A stretch of 64,000 nucleotides of DNA from the NCBI RefSeq assembly GCF_002939385.1, contig NZ_MULI01000026.1:21555-85554 (forward strand), written 5' to 3'. Below are positions 41,659-49,524 of the stretch, piece after piece (the stretch's first letter is position 1; every line of letters begins with the position of its first letter). The position numbers were made by a program, and so were the translations under genes. The stretch is from Streptomyces sp. MH60 (lineage in GTDB: Bacteria > Actinomycetota > Actinomycetes > Streptomycetales > Streptomycetaceae). The notes under the pieces were generated by a model. It saw only the letters and a list, made by a program, of their open reading frames with translations, was not told the origin of the DNA and made no database searches.

Positions 41659-42654
41659 GTGAACGACAACTTCGCCCCCGCCACCGGCGTCGGCAGCCTC
41701 CCGGGCCACGACGCCCGCGAGGCCGCCAAGACCGCCACCGGCAGCTTCGAGGACTTCCCCTTCCTCCCCGAGCTGCCCGCCCGCGGCCCCGGCGCCGACA
41801 TGATCGGCCGCACCGCCGGCATGCTCGTCGAGCTGTACGCGCGCGTGGAGCCCAGTGGCTGGCGGCTCGGCGACCGGCCGGGGCGGGACACCAAACGGGC
41901 CCGGGCCTGGCTCGGGCAGGACCTCGACGCCCTGGAGGAGTTCACCCAGGGCTACGAGGGCCCGCTCAAGGTCCAGGCCGTCGGCCCGTGGACCCTCGCC
42001 GCCGCCCTGGAACTGCGAGGCGGCGAGGCGGTCCTGTCCGACCCCGGCGCCTGCCGCGACCTCGCCGCCTCGCTCGCCGAGGGCCTGCGCCTGCACCTGG
42101 CCGAGCTGCGCCGCCGGGTGCCCGGCGCCCGGCCCGTGCTCCAGCTCGACGAACCCTCCCTCACCGCCGTCCTGCGCGGCCAGGTGCGTACCGCCAGCGG
42201 CTACCGCACCCACCGCGCCGTCGACCGCCAGGTCGTGGAGGCGACCCTCCGCGAGGTCGCCGGGGTGCACGACGGCGGGCCCGTCGTGGTCCACTCCTGC
42301 GCGCCGGACGTGCCGTTCGCCCTGCTGCGGCGGGCGGGCGTCGCGGGCGTCTCCTTCGACTTCTCGCTTCTCACCGAGCGTGACGACGACGCGATCGGCG
42401 AGGCCGTCGAGGGCGGCACCCGGCTCTTCACCGGTGTCGTGCCGGGCACGGACACGGCATTGTCGGACCCTGCCGGTAGCGTCATGGGTGTCAGAACGCT
42501 GTGGCGCAGGCTGGGGCTGCGTCCGGAGCTGCTCGCGGAGGCGGTCACCGTCACTCCGGCGTGCGGACTCGCGGGTGCCTCCCCGGACTACGCCCGGCGC
42601 GCGCTCGCCCACTGTGCCCGGGCGGCAAGATCTCTCGCGGACAACCCAGAGTAA
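41659..42654 (+). CDS. MetE-like zinc methyltransferase (core domain)
   Basis: A 331-residue protein covering only the catalytic barrel of cobalamin-independent methionine synthase. ATGVGSLPGHDAREAAK and VGPWTLAAALEL match the start of the barrel, LDEPSL is in the middle, and VVHSCAPDVPF and TVTPACGLAGAS carry the His/Cys and Cys zinc ligands. Full-length MetE is more than twice as long, so this is a core-MetE-type protein that may use a methyl donor other than methyltetrahydrofolate. TAGGCT (41647-41652) lies six bases before GTG 41659, again implying a leaderless mRNA. Confidence 0.85.
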   Translation: MNDNFAPATGVGSLPGHDAREAAKTATGSFEDFPFLPELPARGPGADMIGRTAGMLVELYARVEPSGWRLGDRPGRDTKRARAWLGQDLDALEEFTQGYEGPLKVQAVGPWTLAAALELRGGEAVLSDPGACRDLAASLAEGLRLHLAELRRRVPGARPVLQLDEPSLTAVLRGQVRTASGYRTHRAVDRQVVEATLREVAGVHDGGPVVVHSCAPDVPFALLRRAGVAGVSFDFSLLTERDDDAIGEAVEGGTRLFTGVVPGTDTALSDPAGSVMGVRTLWRRLGLRPELLAEAVTVTPACGLAGASPDYARRALAHCARAARSLADNPE

Positions 42655-42669
42655 CGGGAGGACCATACG

Positions 42670-44877
42670 GTGGCCGGCGACAAGCAGGGCGACAAGCAGG
42701 CGGAGACGACGAGCGTGCCCGCCGAGGCACGGGAGCAGCACGCGCAGCTCGCCGAGCAGATCGAGGAGCACCGCTTCCGGTACTACGTGAACGACGCGCC
42801 CGTCGTCAGCGACGCGGAGTTCGACCGGCTGCTGCGCACCCTGGAGGAGCTGGAGGAGCGGCATCCGGAGCTGCGCACCCCCGAGTCCCCGACCCAGAAG
42901 GTCGCCGGTTCCTACGCGACCGAGTTCACGGCCGTGGAGCACCCCACCCGGATGCTCTCCCTGGACAACACCTTCAACGACGACGAACTGGCCGCCTGGT
43001 TCGAGCGCATCGCCCGGGAGCTGGGCGAGCAGGAGTACCACTTCCTGTGCGAGCTGAAGGTCGACGGACTCGCCGTCAACCTGACCTACGAGCGCGGCCG
43101 CCTCGTCCGTGCCGCCACCCGCGGCGACGGCCGCACCGGTGAGGACATCACGCCCAACGTCCGCACCATCGCCGAGATCCCCGAGCGCCTGGCGGGCGAC
43201 AAGGTCCCCGACCTCGTGGAGATCCGCGGCGAGGTCTACTTCCCGATGGAGAAGTTCCAGGAACTCAACGCCCGGTTGAACGAGGCGGGGGACAAGCCCT
43301 TCGCCAACGCGCGCAACGCCGCGGCCGGTTCGCTGCGCCAGAAGGACCCGCGCGTCACCGCCTCCCGCCCGCTGCACATGGTGGTCCACGGCATCGGCAC
43401 CCTGGAGGGCTACTCGGGCCTGACCCGCCTCTCCCAGGCGTACGACCTGCTGAAGACCTGGGGCCTGCCCACCTCCCCGCACAACCGGGTGGTCGACGGC
43501 CTGGACGGTGTACGGGAGTTCATCGCGTACTACGGCGAGAACCGGCACTCCGTCGCGCACGAGATCGACGGAGTCGTCGTCAAGCTCGACGAGATCCGCC
43601 TCCAGGGCCGGCTCGGCTCCACGGCCCGCGCGCCCCGCTGGGCCATCGCCTACAAGTACGCGCCGGAGGAGGTCAACACCAAGCTCGTCGACATCAAGGT
43701 GGGCGTCGGCCGCACCGGCCGGGTCACGCCGTACGCGCAGGTCGAGCCGGTGACGGTGGCCGGCAGCGAGGTGGAGTTCGCCACGCTGCACAACCAGGAG
43801 GTCGTCAAGGCCAAGGGCGTGCTCATCGGCGACACCGTGGTGCTGCGCAAGGCCGGTGACGTGATCCCGGAGATCCTCGGGCCGGTGGCCGACCTGAGGG
43901 ACGGCAGCGAGCGGGAGTTCGTGATGCCGGCCGAGTGCCCCGAGTGCGGGACGCCGCTGAAGGCGTTGAAGGAGGGCGACATCGACCTCCGCTGCCCCAA
44001 CGCCCGCGCCTGCCCGGCCCAGTTGCGCGAGCGGGTCGCCTACCTCGCGGGCCGGGAGTGCCTGGACATCGAGCACTTCGGCGGGGTCGTGGCGGCCGCG
44101 CTGACCGGGCCCCTGGAGCCGTCCGAGCCACCGCTGGTGGACGAGGGCGACCTCTTCGACCTCACCGTCGAGAAGCTGCTGCCCATCAGGGCGTACGTCC
44201 TCGACCCGGACAGCGGGCTGCCCAAGCGCGACCCGAAGACCGGCGAGGAGAAGATCGCCACGGTCTTCGCCAACAAGGAGGGCGAGCCGAAGAAGAACAC
44301 CCTCGCGCTGCTCCAGCACATCGAGGAGGCCAAGACCCGCCCGCTGGCCCGCTTCATCAACGGCCTCTCCATCCGGTACGTCGGACCGGTCGCCGCCCAG
44401 GCCCTCGCCCGGGAGTTCCGCTCCATCGACCGCATCGAGCAGGCCACCGAGGAGGAGCTGGCGAGCACGGACGGCGTCGGCGGCACCATCGCCACCGCCG
44501 TCAAGGAGTGGTTCGCCGTGGACTGGCACCGCGAGATCGTCCGCAAGTGGAGGGCGGCCGGGGTTCCCCTGGAGGACCGGTCGACGGGGGAGGACGAAGG
44601 ACCGCGCCCGCTCGAAGGACTCACCGTCGTCGTCACCGGCACCCTGGAGAACTTCACCCGGGACGGCGCCAAGGACGCCCTGCAGAGCCGGGGCGCCAAA
44701 GTGACCGGATCGGTGTCCAAGAAGACATCGTTCGTCGTGGTCGGTGACAACCCCGGTTCGAAGTACGACAAGGCGATGCAACTGAAAGTGCCGGTTCTGA
44801 ACGAGGACGGTTTCGCCGTTCTGCTCGAACAAGGACCCGAAGCGGCGGCGGACGTCGCGCTTTCGGCTGAGGAATAG
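42670..44877 (+). CDS. ligA: NAD-dependent DNA ligase LigA
   Basis: Seals nicks using NAD+ in replication and repair. It is 735 residues. Domain Ia (HRFRYYVNDAPVVSDAEFDR) is followed by the adenylation lysine K130 in CELKVDGLAVNLTYERG, then VEIRGEVYFPMEKF, KYAPEEVNTKL and the OB fold. The four-cysteine zinc finger is CPECGTPL...CPNARACPAQ (around residues 423-450). HhH repeats and a C-terminal BRCT domain (GLTVVVTGTLENFTRDGAKD) finish the protein. GGAGG lies eight bases before GTG 42670. It is 15 bases after the MetE-like gene. Confidence 0.98.
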   Translation: MAGDKQGDKQAETTSVPAEAREQHAQLAEQIEEHRFRYYVNDAPVVSDAEFDRLLRTLEELEERHPELRTPESPTQKVAGSYATEFTAVEHPTRMLSLDNTFNDDELAAWFERIARELGEQEYHFLCELKVDGLAVNLTYERGRLVRAATRGDGRTGEDITPNVRTIAEIPERLAGDKVPDLVEIRGEVYFPMEKFQELNARLNEAGDKPFANARNAAAGSLRQKDPRVTASRPLHMVVHGIGTLEGYSGLTRLSQAYDLLKTWGLPTSPHNRVVDGLDGVREFIAYYGENRHSVAHEIDGVVVKLDEIRLQGRLGSTARAPRWAIAYKYAPEEVNTKLVDIKVGVGRTGRVTPYAQVEPVTVAGSEVEFATLHNQEVVKAKGVLIGDTVVLRKAGDVIPEILGPVADLRDGSEREFVMPAECPECGTPLKALKEGDIDLRCPNARACPAQLRERVAYLAGRECLDIEHFGGVVAAALTGPLEPSEPPLVDEGDLFDLTVEKLLPIRAYVLDPDSGLPKRDPKTGEEKIATVFANKEGEPKKNTLALLQHIEEAKTRPLARFINGLSIRYVGPVAAQALAREFRSIDRIEQATEEELASTDGVGGTIATAVKEWFAVDWHREIVRKWRAAGVPLEDRSTGEDEGPRPLEGLTVVVTGTLENFTRDGAKDALQSRGAKVTGSVSKKTSFVVVGDNPGSKYDKAMQLKVPVLNEDGFAVLLEQGPEAAADVALSAEE

Positions 44878-44885
44878 CGGTTGAA

Positions 44886-44925
44886 GGCCACCCGATCGGC
44901 GCATATCAGATGCATACGGGTGGCC
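44886..44925 (+). terminator. Terminator hairpin after ligA
   Basis: GGCCACCCG (44886-44894) pairs perfectly with CGGGTGGCC (44917-44925), and GCAT...ATGC pairs again inside the loop. It begins eight bases after the ligA stop. The remaining 200 bases to the next gene contain no further structure I can name. Confidence 0.7.
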
Positions 44926-45134
44926 GGGTGGCATTCGGGCAACCGTCGACGACCAGTGCCCCTGGAAGCCTTCCGCGGCCTACTGTTGAGGTGTGCGCCC
45001 GCCGTGCCCAGCTGCGGTCGGGGCACCCCCCTGCCCCGAGTGACAGGGGAAGGGGTCTCCCACGCGGAGCCGTTGAAGGTGGTCGAGGCGGGGGCCGCGT
45101 GGCGTGGGCACCGCCGGCTGTGAGAGGGACGGGA

Positions 45135-47363
45135 ATGGAACCGACCGAGAGCGCCGCCGCGGGCTCACGGCTGAGCCTGCGTCGCATGGTGGACGCGTGG
45201 CACGTGAGCCGGTGGCTCGGGCAACGCGATGGTGGCGTCCCGCATCCCGCGACGGGCACCCGGCTGCCGCCGGCCGCCGGCCGCGCCCCCGGACACCTCC
45301 ACGGGCCGGCCGACCCGGACGGCGAACGGCACCTGTCCTGGCCCGCGTTGCCCGCGGCGATCGTGGCGACGGCCGCCTTCGTCCTGGGCGCCGGGTTCTA
45401 CCGGGCGTTCAGCGACGGACACGCCCTCTTCCCGGCCGGCACCGTCGGCTGGTCCCTGGCCGTGCTGGCCGGCATCGTCGTCGGCCACCTGGTCATGCTC
45501 GGCCGCTCCCGCTGGTGGGGCGGCACCGGTTCGGGCGCCGCCCTCACCCTCGCCGTCCTGCTGCTGTACGGCTGGATTCCGGCCGGCATGGTCAGCCTCA
45601 CCGTCGTCGTCCTGGTCGGCATAGCCCGCCGGGGCCACTGGCGGCAGGGCGTCCTGCACGGCGCGGTGGACATCCTCGGCATCGCCGCGGGCGCCGTGCT
45701 CCTCGGCGTCTGCGGCTCCGTACCGTCCGTGGAGCACCCCTGGGACCCCGAGACCTGGGGGGTGTACGCGGCGCCCAAGGTGGTGCTCGTCGCCGTCGCC
45801 TACCTCGCCGTCACCCGCGCCCTGCTGTGGTACATCCAGACCCCGCGCCCCGGTCTGCCCACCGCCGCCCGCACCGCCCTGGTCAGGCACGGCCTGGTCG
45901 CGGTGGCCCTGCTCGGCATCGCCCCGCTGATCTGCGTCGTCGCCGTCGCCAAGCCGCTGCTGCTGCCGCTGTTCGCCATCCCGCTCGTCGCCCTCGACTC
46001 CACGCTGTGGATCGCCCGCGCCCGCGCCGAGGAGCAGCTGCGCGACCCGCTCACCGGCCTGCCCAACCGGCAGTGGCTCCTGGAGCGCACCTGGACCGCG
46101 CTGGACGACGCCGAGCGCATCGGCGCCCGCGCCGCCCTGATGCTGATCGACCTCGACCGTTTCCGGTCGGTCAACGACACCCTCGGACACCTCGCCGGCG
46201 ACCGGCTGCTGCTGCAGACCGCCGACCGGCTGCGGCAGGCCCTGCCGCGCGGGGCGGAGGCCGCGCGGCTCGGCGGTGACGAGTTCGCCGTCTTACTTCC
46301 CGTCGCCGACTCCACCACGTCGGCGACCCGGATCGCCCGGGGGCTGGTGGCCGAACTGAGTTCCCCGATGGACCTGGACGGGCTCACCCTCGTCCTGGAG
46401 GCCAGCGCCGGCGTCGCCGTCTTCCCCGACCACGCGCTGGACGCCGAGGGGCTGCTGCGCCGCGCCGACGTGGCGATGTACCAGGCGAAGCGGGACCGCA
46501 CCGGTGTGGAGGTCTACGAGTCCAAGCGGGACTCCAACACCCCGGACCGGCTCGGCCTCCTCGGCGACCTGCGCCGGGCCCTGGACGCCCACGAGGTCCA
46601 GCTGCACTACCAGCCCAAGGTCCGCTTCGACGGTCAGGTCGCGGGCCTGGAGGCCCTGGTGCGCTGGGTGCACCCCGAGCGCGGCAAGGTGCCGCCGGAC
46701 GAGTTCATAGCCATCGCCGAGTCCTCCGGGCTGATGCCCCACCTCACCGAGTACGTCCTGGAGACGGCGCTCGCCCAGGTCGCCCGGTGGCGCGCCCAGG
46801 GCCTGTTCGTGCCGGTCGCGGTCAACGTCTCCCCGCGCGACGTCCACACCCCCGGCTTCGCGGGCTCGGTGGCCGCCCGGCTCGCCCGGCACGGAGTCCC
46901 CGCGGGAGCGCTCCAACTCGAGATCACCGAGCACGTCCTCCTGGAGGACCCGCAGCGGGCGGCCGACACCCTCAACGCGCTGACCGGACACGGCGTCAAG
47001 ATGTCCCTGGACGACTTCGGCACCGGCTACTCCTCCCTCGTCCACCTGCGCAGGCTCCCCGTCAGCGAGCTGAAGATCGACCGCTCCTTCGTGGCCCGGC
47101 TGGCCATCGACACCGAGGACGCCGAGATCGTGCGCTGCACCGTCGACCTCGCCCACTCGCTCGGCCTGCTCGTCGTCGCCGAGGGCGTGGAGGACGACGA
47201 GACCTGGGAGCGCCTGCGGGACCTCGGCTGCGACGCCGTACAGGGCTGGCTGGTCGCGGCCGCGATGCCCCCGGAGGAGACCACCGCCTGGCTGCTCGCC
47301 CGCGGCTCCCGCGGCTGGGTCCGGGCCGCCGCCGCACTGCCCGCGGCGGCGACCGACGAGTGA
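45135..47363 (+). CDS. rmdB: GGDEF-EAL c-di-GMP protein, RmdB-like
   Basis: A 742-residue membrane protein for c-di-GMP turnover. Seven or so N-terminal helices (IVATAAFVLGAGFYR through LLLPLFAIPLVALD) lead to a GGDEF domain (DPLTGLPNRQWLLERTW; LGGDEF at residues 380-384) and an EAL domain (EAL at 506-508, SLDDFGTGYSSLVHL, LKIDRSFV, VAEGVEDDE). Both motifs are intact, so a dual or phosphodiesterase role is possible; from memory it corresponds to RmdB (SCO5495), downstream of ligA as here. GAGAGGGACGGG precedes ATG 45135. Codon 387, just after GGDEF, is TTA, read by the bldA tRNA. Confidence 0.92.
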   Translation: MEPTESAAAGSRLSLRRMVDAWHVSRWLGQRDGGVPHPATGTRLPPAAGRAPGHLHGPADPDGERHLSWPALPAAIVATAAFVLGAGFYRAFSDGHALFPAGTVGWSLAVLAGIVVGHLVMLGRSRWWGGTGSGAALTLAVLLLYGWIPAGMVSLTVVVLVGIARRGHWRQGVLHGAVDILGIAAGAVLLGVCGSVPSVEHPWDPETWGVYAAPKVVLVAVAYLAVTRALLWYIQTPRPGLPTAARTALVRHGLVAVALLGIAPLICVVAVAKPLLLPLFAIPLVALDSTLWIARARAEEQLRDPLTGLPNRQWLLERTWTALDDAERIGARAALMLIDLDRFRSVNDTLGHLAGDRLLLQTADRLRQALPRGAEAARLGGDEFAVLLPVADSTTSATRIARGLVAELSSPMDLDGLTLVLEASAGVAVFPDHALDAEGLLRRADVAMYQAKRDRTGVEVYESKRDSNTPDRLGLLGDLRRALDAHEVQLHYQPKVRFDGQVAGLEALVRWVHPERGKVPPDEFIAIAESSGLMPHLTEYVLETALAQVARWRAQGLFVPVAVNVSPRDVHTPGFAGSVAARLARHGVPAGALQLEITEHVLLEDPQRAADTLNALTGHGVKMSLDDFGTGYSSLVHLRRLPVSELKIDRSFVARLAIDTEDAEIVRCTVDLAHSLGLLVVAEGVEDDETWERLRDLGCDAVQGWLVAAAMPPEETTAWLLARGSRGWVRAAAALPAAATDE

Positions 47364-47370
47364 CCTGACC

Positions 47371-47457
47371 CCGGCCGACCGCGGCACGCGCCCCCTGCCG
47401 TCGGCGCACCGCCCGTCTGCCCGGCGCACCTGGCCCCGCCCCGCCCGGGTCGGCCGG
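47371..47457. terminator. Long-range hairpin between convergent genes
   Basis: CCGGCCGACC (47371-47380) is perfectly complementary to GGTCGGCCGG (47448-47457), with a 67-base loop. It lies between the GGDEF-EAL gene and the convergent TetR gene. The large loop makes its strength doubtful. Confidence 0.35.
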
Positions 47458-47501
47458 TCTCACGCGGGCCGGGCGGCTCGGCGCAGCTCGGGTCGTTGCG
47501 T

Positions 47502-48095
47502 TCAGCGCGTCCCGTCGTCCTGCGGGGCGAACCGCTCGATCGACAGGGCGAGTCGGTGGTCGTGGGACTCCTGAGGGAGTCGGCCGCTGCGCATCAGGGT
47601 CACCAGGCCGTGCAGTCCCGCCCAGAACGTCTCCGTGAGCAGTGCCAGGTCGTCACCCTCGCGCGCGACCGGCTCGACGGCGCGCAGCAGCTCGCCGAAC
47701 GCCTCCTGGAGGGGTGCCGGGGCCTCGGGCGTGGCGAACGGCAGGTCCACCAAGTGCGTGCACATCGCGTCATAGAGCGCGGGCCGCCGCCGTCCGAAGT
47801 CCGTGTACGCCCGGCCGACCGCCGCCAGCCTCCGGTGCGCGCCCTCGGCCGCCGCGGTGGACGCCCGCAGGTCGGCCGTCAGCTCCTCGCAGCCCCGTAC
47901 CGCGACCGCCGCCATGATCGCGCCCTTGCCCTTGAAGTGGCTGTACAGGACCGGCTGGCTGTACTCGATCTCCGCGGCCAGCCGGCGGGTGGTGACCGCG
48001 TCCCAGCCCTCCGCCTCGGCCAGGTCCCCCGCGGCCGTCACGATCAGCCGCTCGCGTTCCGCTCGTTCGCGCTCCCGGCGCGCCTGAATCGTCAT
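47502..48095 (-). CDS. TetR-family regulator
   Basis: A 197-residue TetR protein. The HTH is RLIVTAAGDLAEAEGWDAVT and TRRLAAEIEYSQPVLYSHFK; the C-terminal domain is helical (TADLRASTAAAEGAHRRLAA, ALYDAMCTHLVDLPFATPE, TETFWAGLHGLVTLMRSG), resembling the TetR_C_13/WHG-type regulators. ATG 48095 gives the normal short N-terminus MTIQARRERERAERERL; an earlier start would lie inside its own operator. It diverges from a DUF4267 gene across three CTAGC-rich sites. Confidence 0.9.
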   Translation of the reverse strand: MTIQARRERERAERERLIVTAAGDLAEAEGWDAVTTRRLAAEIEYSQPVLYSHFKGKGAIMAAVAVRGCEELTADLRASTAAAEGAHRRLAAVGRAYTDFGRRRPALYDAMCTHLVDLPFATPEAPAPLQEAFGELLRAVEPVAREGDDLALLTETFWAGLHGLVTLMRSGRLPQESHDHRLALSIERFAPQDDGTR

Positions 48096-48104
48096 GACCG
48101 CGAT

Positions 48105-48169
48105 GCTAGCAGCGCTAGCCATGCTGTCGCTGCTCTGCTAGCGTCACTCCTGTCCCTAGCGCTGCTAGC
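48105..48169. promoter_or_regulatory. CTAGC-repeat operator between TetR and DUF4267 genes
   Basis: GCTAGCAGCGCTAGC (48105-48119) is a palindromic pair of GCTAGC hexamers. An inverted copy, CTAGCGCTGCTAGC, lies at 48156-48169, and a single GCTAGC at 48137-48142 sits between them. The first is nine bases from the TetR ATG and the second overlaps the ribosome-binding site of the DUF4267 gene, so binding should repress both. Confidence 0.7.
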
Positions 48170-48180
48170 AAGGAGTCGTC

Positions 48181-48552
48181 GTGACCGTCACCGCGTACAC
48201 CCTGGCCATCGTGCTCAACCTGTTCTGCCTCTTCCTCGGATACCGCTTCCTGTTCCAGCCCGGCGCGGCCGCCACGGGCTACGGCGTCCCGGCCGACCCC
48301 GGCGGCGACGCCGGCACCTATCTGACGATCAAGGGCGTCAGGGACGGCACGCTGGGCGTGGTGGGACTGGCGCTGCTGTCCTTCGCCGGCGCCCGCCCCG
48401 AGGCGTGGTTCATGCTCTGCGTCGCCCTCGTGCCGCTTGCCGACACGCTCATAGTGCTGCGCCACGGGGGTACGAAAGCGGTGGCCTTCGGGATCCACTT
48501 CGCCACCGCGGTCGTTGTCCTGATCAGTGCCGGACTGCTCTTCGCGGTCTGA
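48181..48552 (+). CDS. DUF4267 membrane protein
   Basis: A 123-residue protein with four hydrophobic segments (AYTLAIVLNLFCLFLGYRFL, GTLGVVGLALLSFAG, FMLCVALVPLADTLIVL, FGIHFATAVVVLISAGLLFA) and the conserved loop YLTIKGVRDGTLGVV, typical of DUF4267. GTG 48181 has GGAG five bases upstream, next to an operator copy. The direct control by the divergent TetR protein is inferred from that position. These proteins often sit beside TetR or oxidoreductase genes; no function is known. Confidence 0.88.
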   Translation: MTVTAYTLAIVLNLFCLFLGYRFLFQPGAAATGYGVPADPGGDAGTYLTIKGVRDGTLGVVGLALLSFAGARPEAWFMLCVALVPLADTLIVLRHGGTKAVAFGIHFATAVVVLISAGLLFAV

Positions 48553-48588
48553 GCGCCCGTCCGCCGTACCGTCTCAGGGGGTTCGAGA

Positions 48589-49107
48589 ATGTCGCTGTTC
48601 GTTCCGAAGTTCGACGAGTCCGTGGTCGTCCGCGAGGCCGAGGCCGAAGTGGTCGGCCGCGCGCCCACCACCGTGCGCCTGCTGGCCGACAGCAGCGCCA
48701 CCGGCGGCGCCCTGTCCACCCAGCGCGTCACCCTCACCGCGGGCGCCGACGGCGCCGCGCCGCACTGGCACGACAACTCCGCCGAGATGTTCTTCCTGCT
48801 CGACGGCGCCGCCGACATCCTCTCCGGCGACGAGGTCCTCACCGCGGGCCCCGGCGACCTCGTCGTCGTCCCGCCCGGCAAGCCGCACGCCTTCGCCGCC
48901 GTGCCGGGCACCGACGCCGACCTGCTCATCGTCCTCACCCCGGGCGTCGAGCGCTTCGAGTACTTCCGCCACCTCCAGCGCATCGCCCTCGGCGAGGCCA
49001 CCAGGGAGAGCCTGCTGGAGGTCCAGGAGCTCTACGACAACCACTTCCTGCGCAGCAGCGCCTGGGACGCGCGGCGCCGCGCGGCCGCCCCGGGGGAAAC
49101 CGTTTAA
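48589..49107 (+). CDS. Cupin-domain protein
   Basis: A 172-residue single cupin. Motif 1 is PHWHDNSAEMFFLLDG and motif 2 is PGDLVVVPPGKPHAFAAV, giving the His-x-His, Glu and His set that binds a metal. After the barrel, ERFEYFRHLQRIALGEATRE and a helical tail ELYDNHFLRSSAWDARR are shared with cupins of the quercetin-dioxygenase-like type. ATG 48589 has GGGG upstream. It may be co-transcribed with the DUF4267 gene 36 bases before it. The catalytic activity is unknown. Confidence 0.88.
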   Translation: MSLFVPKFDESVVVREAEAEVVGRAPTTVRLLADSSATGGALSTQRVTLTAGADGAAPHWHDNSAEMFFLLDGAADILSGDEVLTAGPGDLVVVPPGKPHAFAAVPGTDADLLIVLTPGVERFEYFRHLQRIALGEATRESLLEVQELYDNHFLRSSAWDARRRAAAPGETV

Positions 49108-49128
49108 CGGCCACGGGGCCCCGCCCCA

Positions 49129-49154
49129 TAGGATTGGGCCAAACCCATTGGGCC
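49129..49154 (+). promoter_or_regulatory. Putative promoter of the gatC operon
   Basis: TAGGAT (49129-49134) is a fair -10 element, and ATTGGGCC occurs twice (49133-49140 and 49147-49154) around the expected transcription start. TTAACG 19-20 bases upstream is a weak -35 candidate. The doubled word could be a regulator site. Confidence 0.35.
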
Positions 49155-49224
49155 GAATCGACCGGGACGAGCAGCTCGCCCCGGCCGGTGTGCCCCGACC
49201 AACACTCACCCAGAGGAACGCTGC

Positions 49225-49521
49225 ATGCCTGGCATCACGCGCGAGGAGGTCGCCCACCTCGCCCGGCTGGCGCGTCTGGAGCTGAAGCCCGAAGAGCTCG
49301 AGCACTTCGCGGGACAGCTGGACGACATCATCGGCGCGGTCGCCCGCGTCAGCGAGGTCGCCGACCAAGACGTACCGCCGACCTCGCACCCGCTCCCGCT
49401 GACGAACGTCATGCGGCTGGACGAGGTCCGTCCGTCGCTCACGCCCGAGCAGGCGCTCTCCGGCGCCCCGGCCCAGGAGCAGCAGCGTTTCAAGGTGCCG
49501 CAGATCCTGGGGGAGGAGTAA
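49225..49521 (+). CDS. gatC: Asp-tRNA(Asn)/Glu-tRNA(Gln) amidotransferase subunit C
   Basis: The 98-residue scaffold subunit of the GatCAB amidotransferase, which turns misacylated Glu-tRNA(Gln) and Asp-tRNA(Asn) into the correct forms. ITREEVAHLARLARLELKPE and FAGQLDDIIGAVARVSEV are typical, and PPTSHPLPLTNVMRLDEVRP is the belt that wraps around GatA. Translation from ATG 49225 has a weak ribosome-binding site. gatA begins three bases after its stop. Confidence 0.97.
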   Translation: MPGITREEVAHLARLARLELKPEELEHFAGQLDDIIGAVARVSEVADQDVPPTSHPLPLTNVMRLDEVRPSLTPEQALSGAPAQEQQRFKVPQILGEE

Positions 49522-49524
49522 GCC

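Noticed and set aside
41452..44934. A very long minus-strand open frame (over 1100 codons) opposite the MetE-like and ligA genes
   Set aside because: It mirrors genes on the other strand; at this GC content the antisense frame stays open by codon bias. The translation (Gly/Asp/Val/His-rich) has no recognisable domain.
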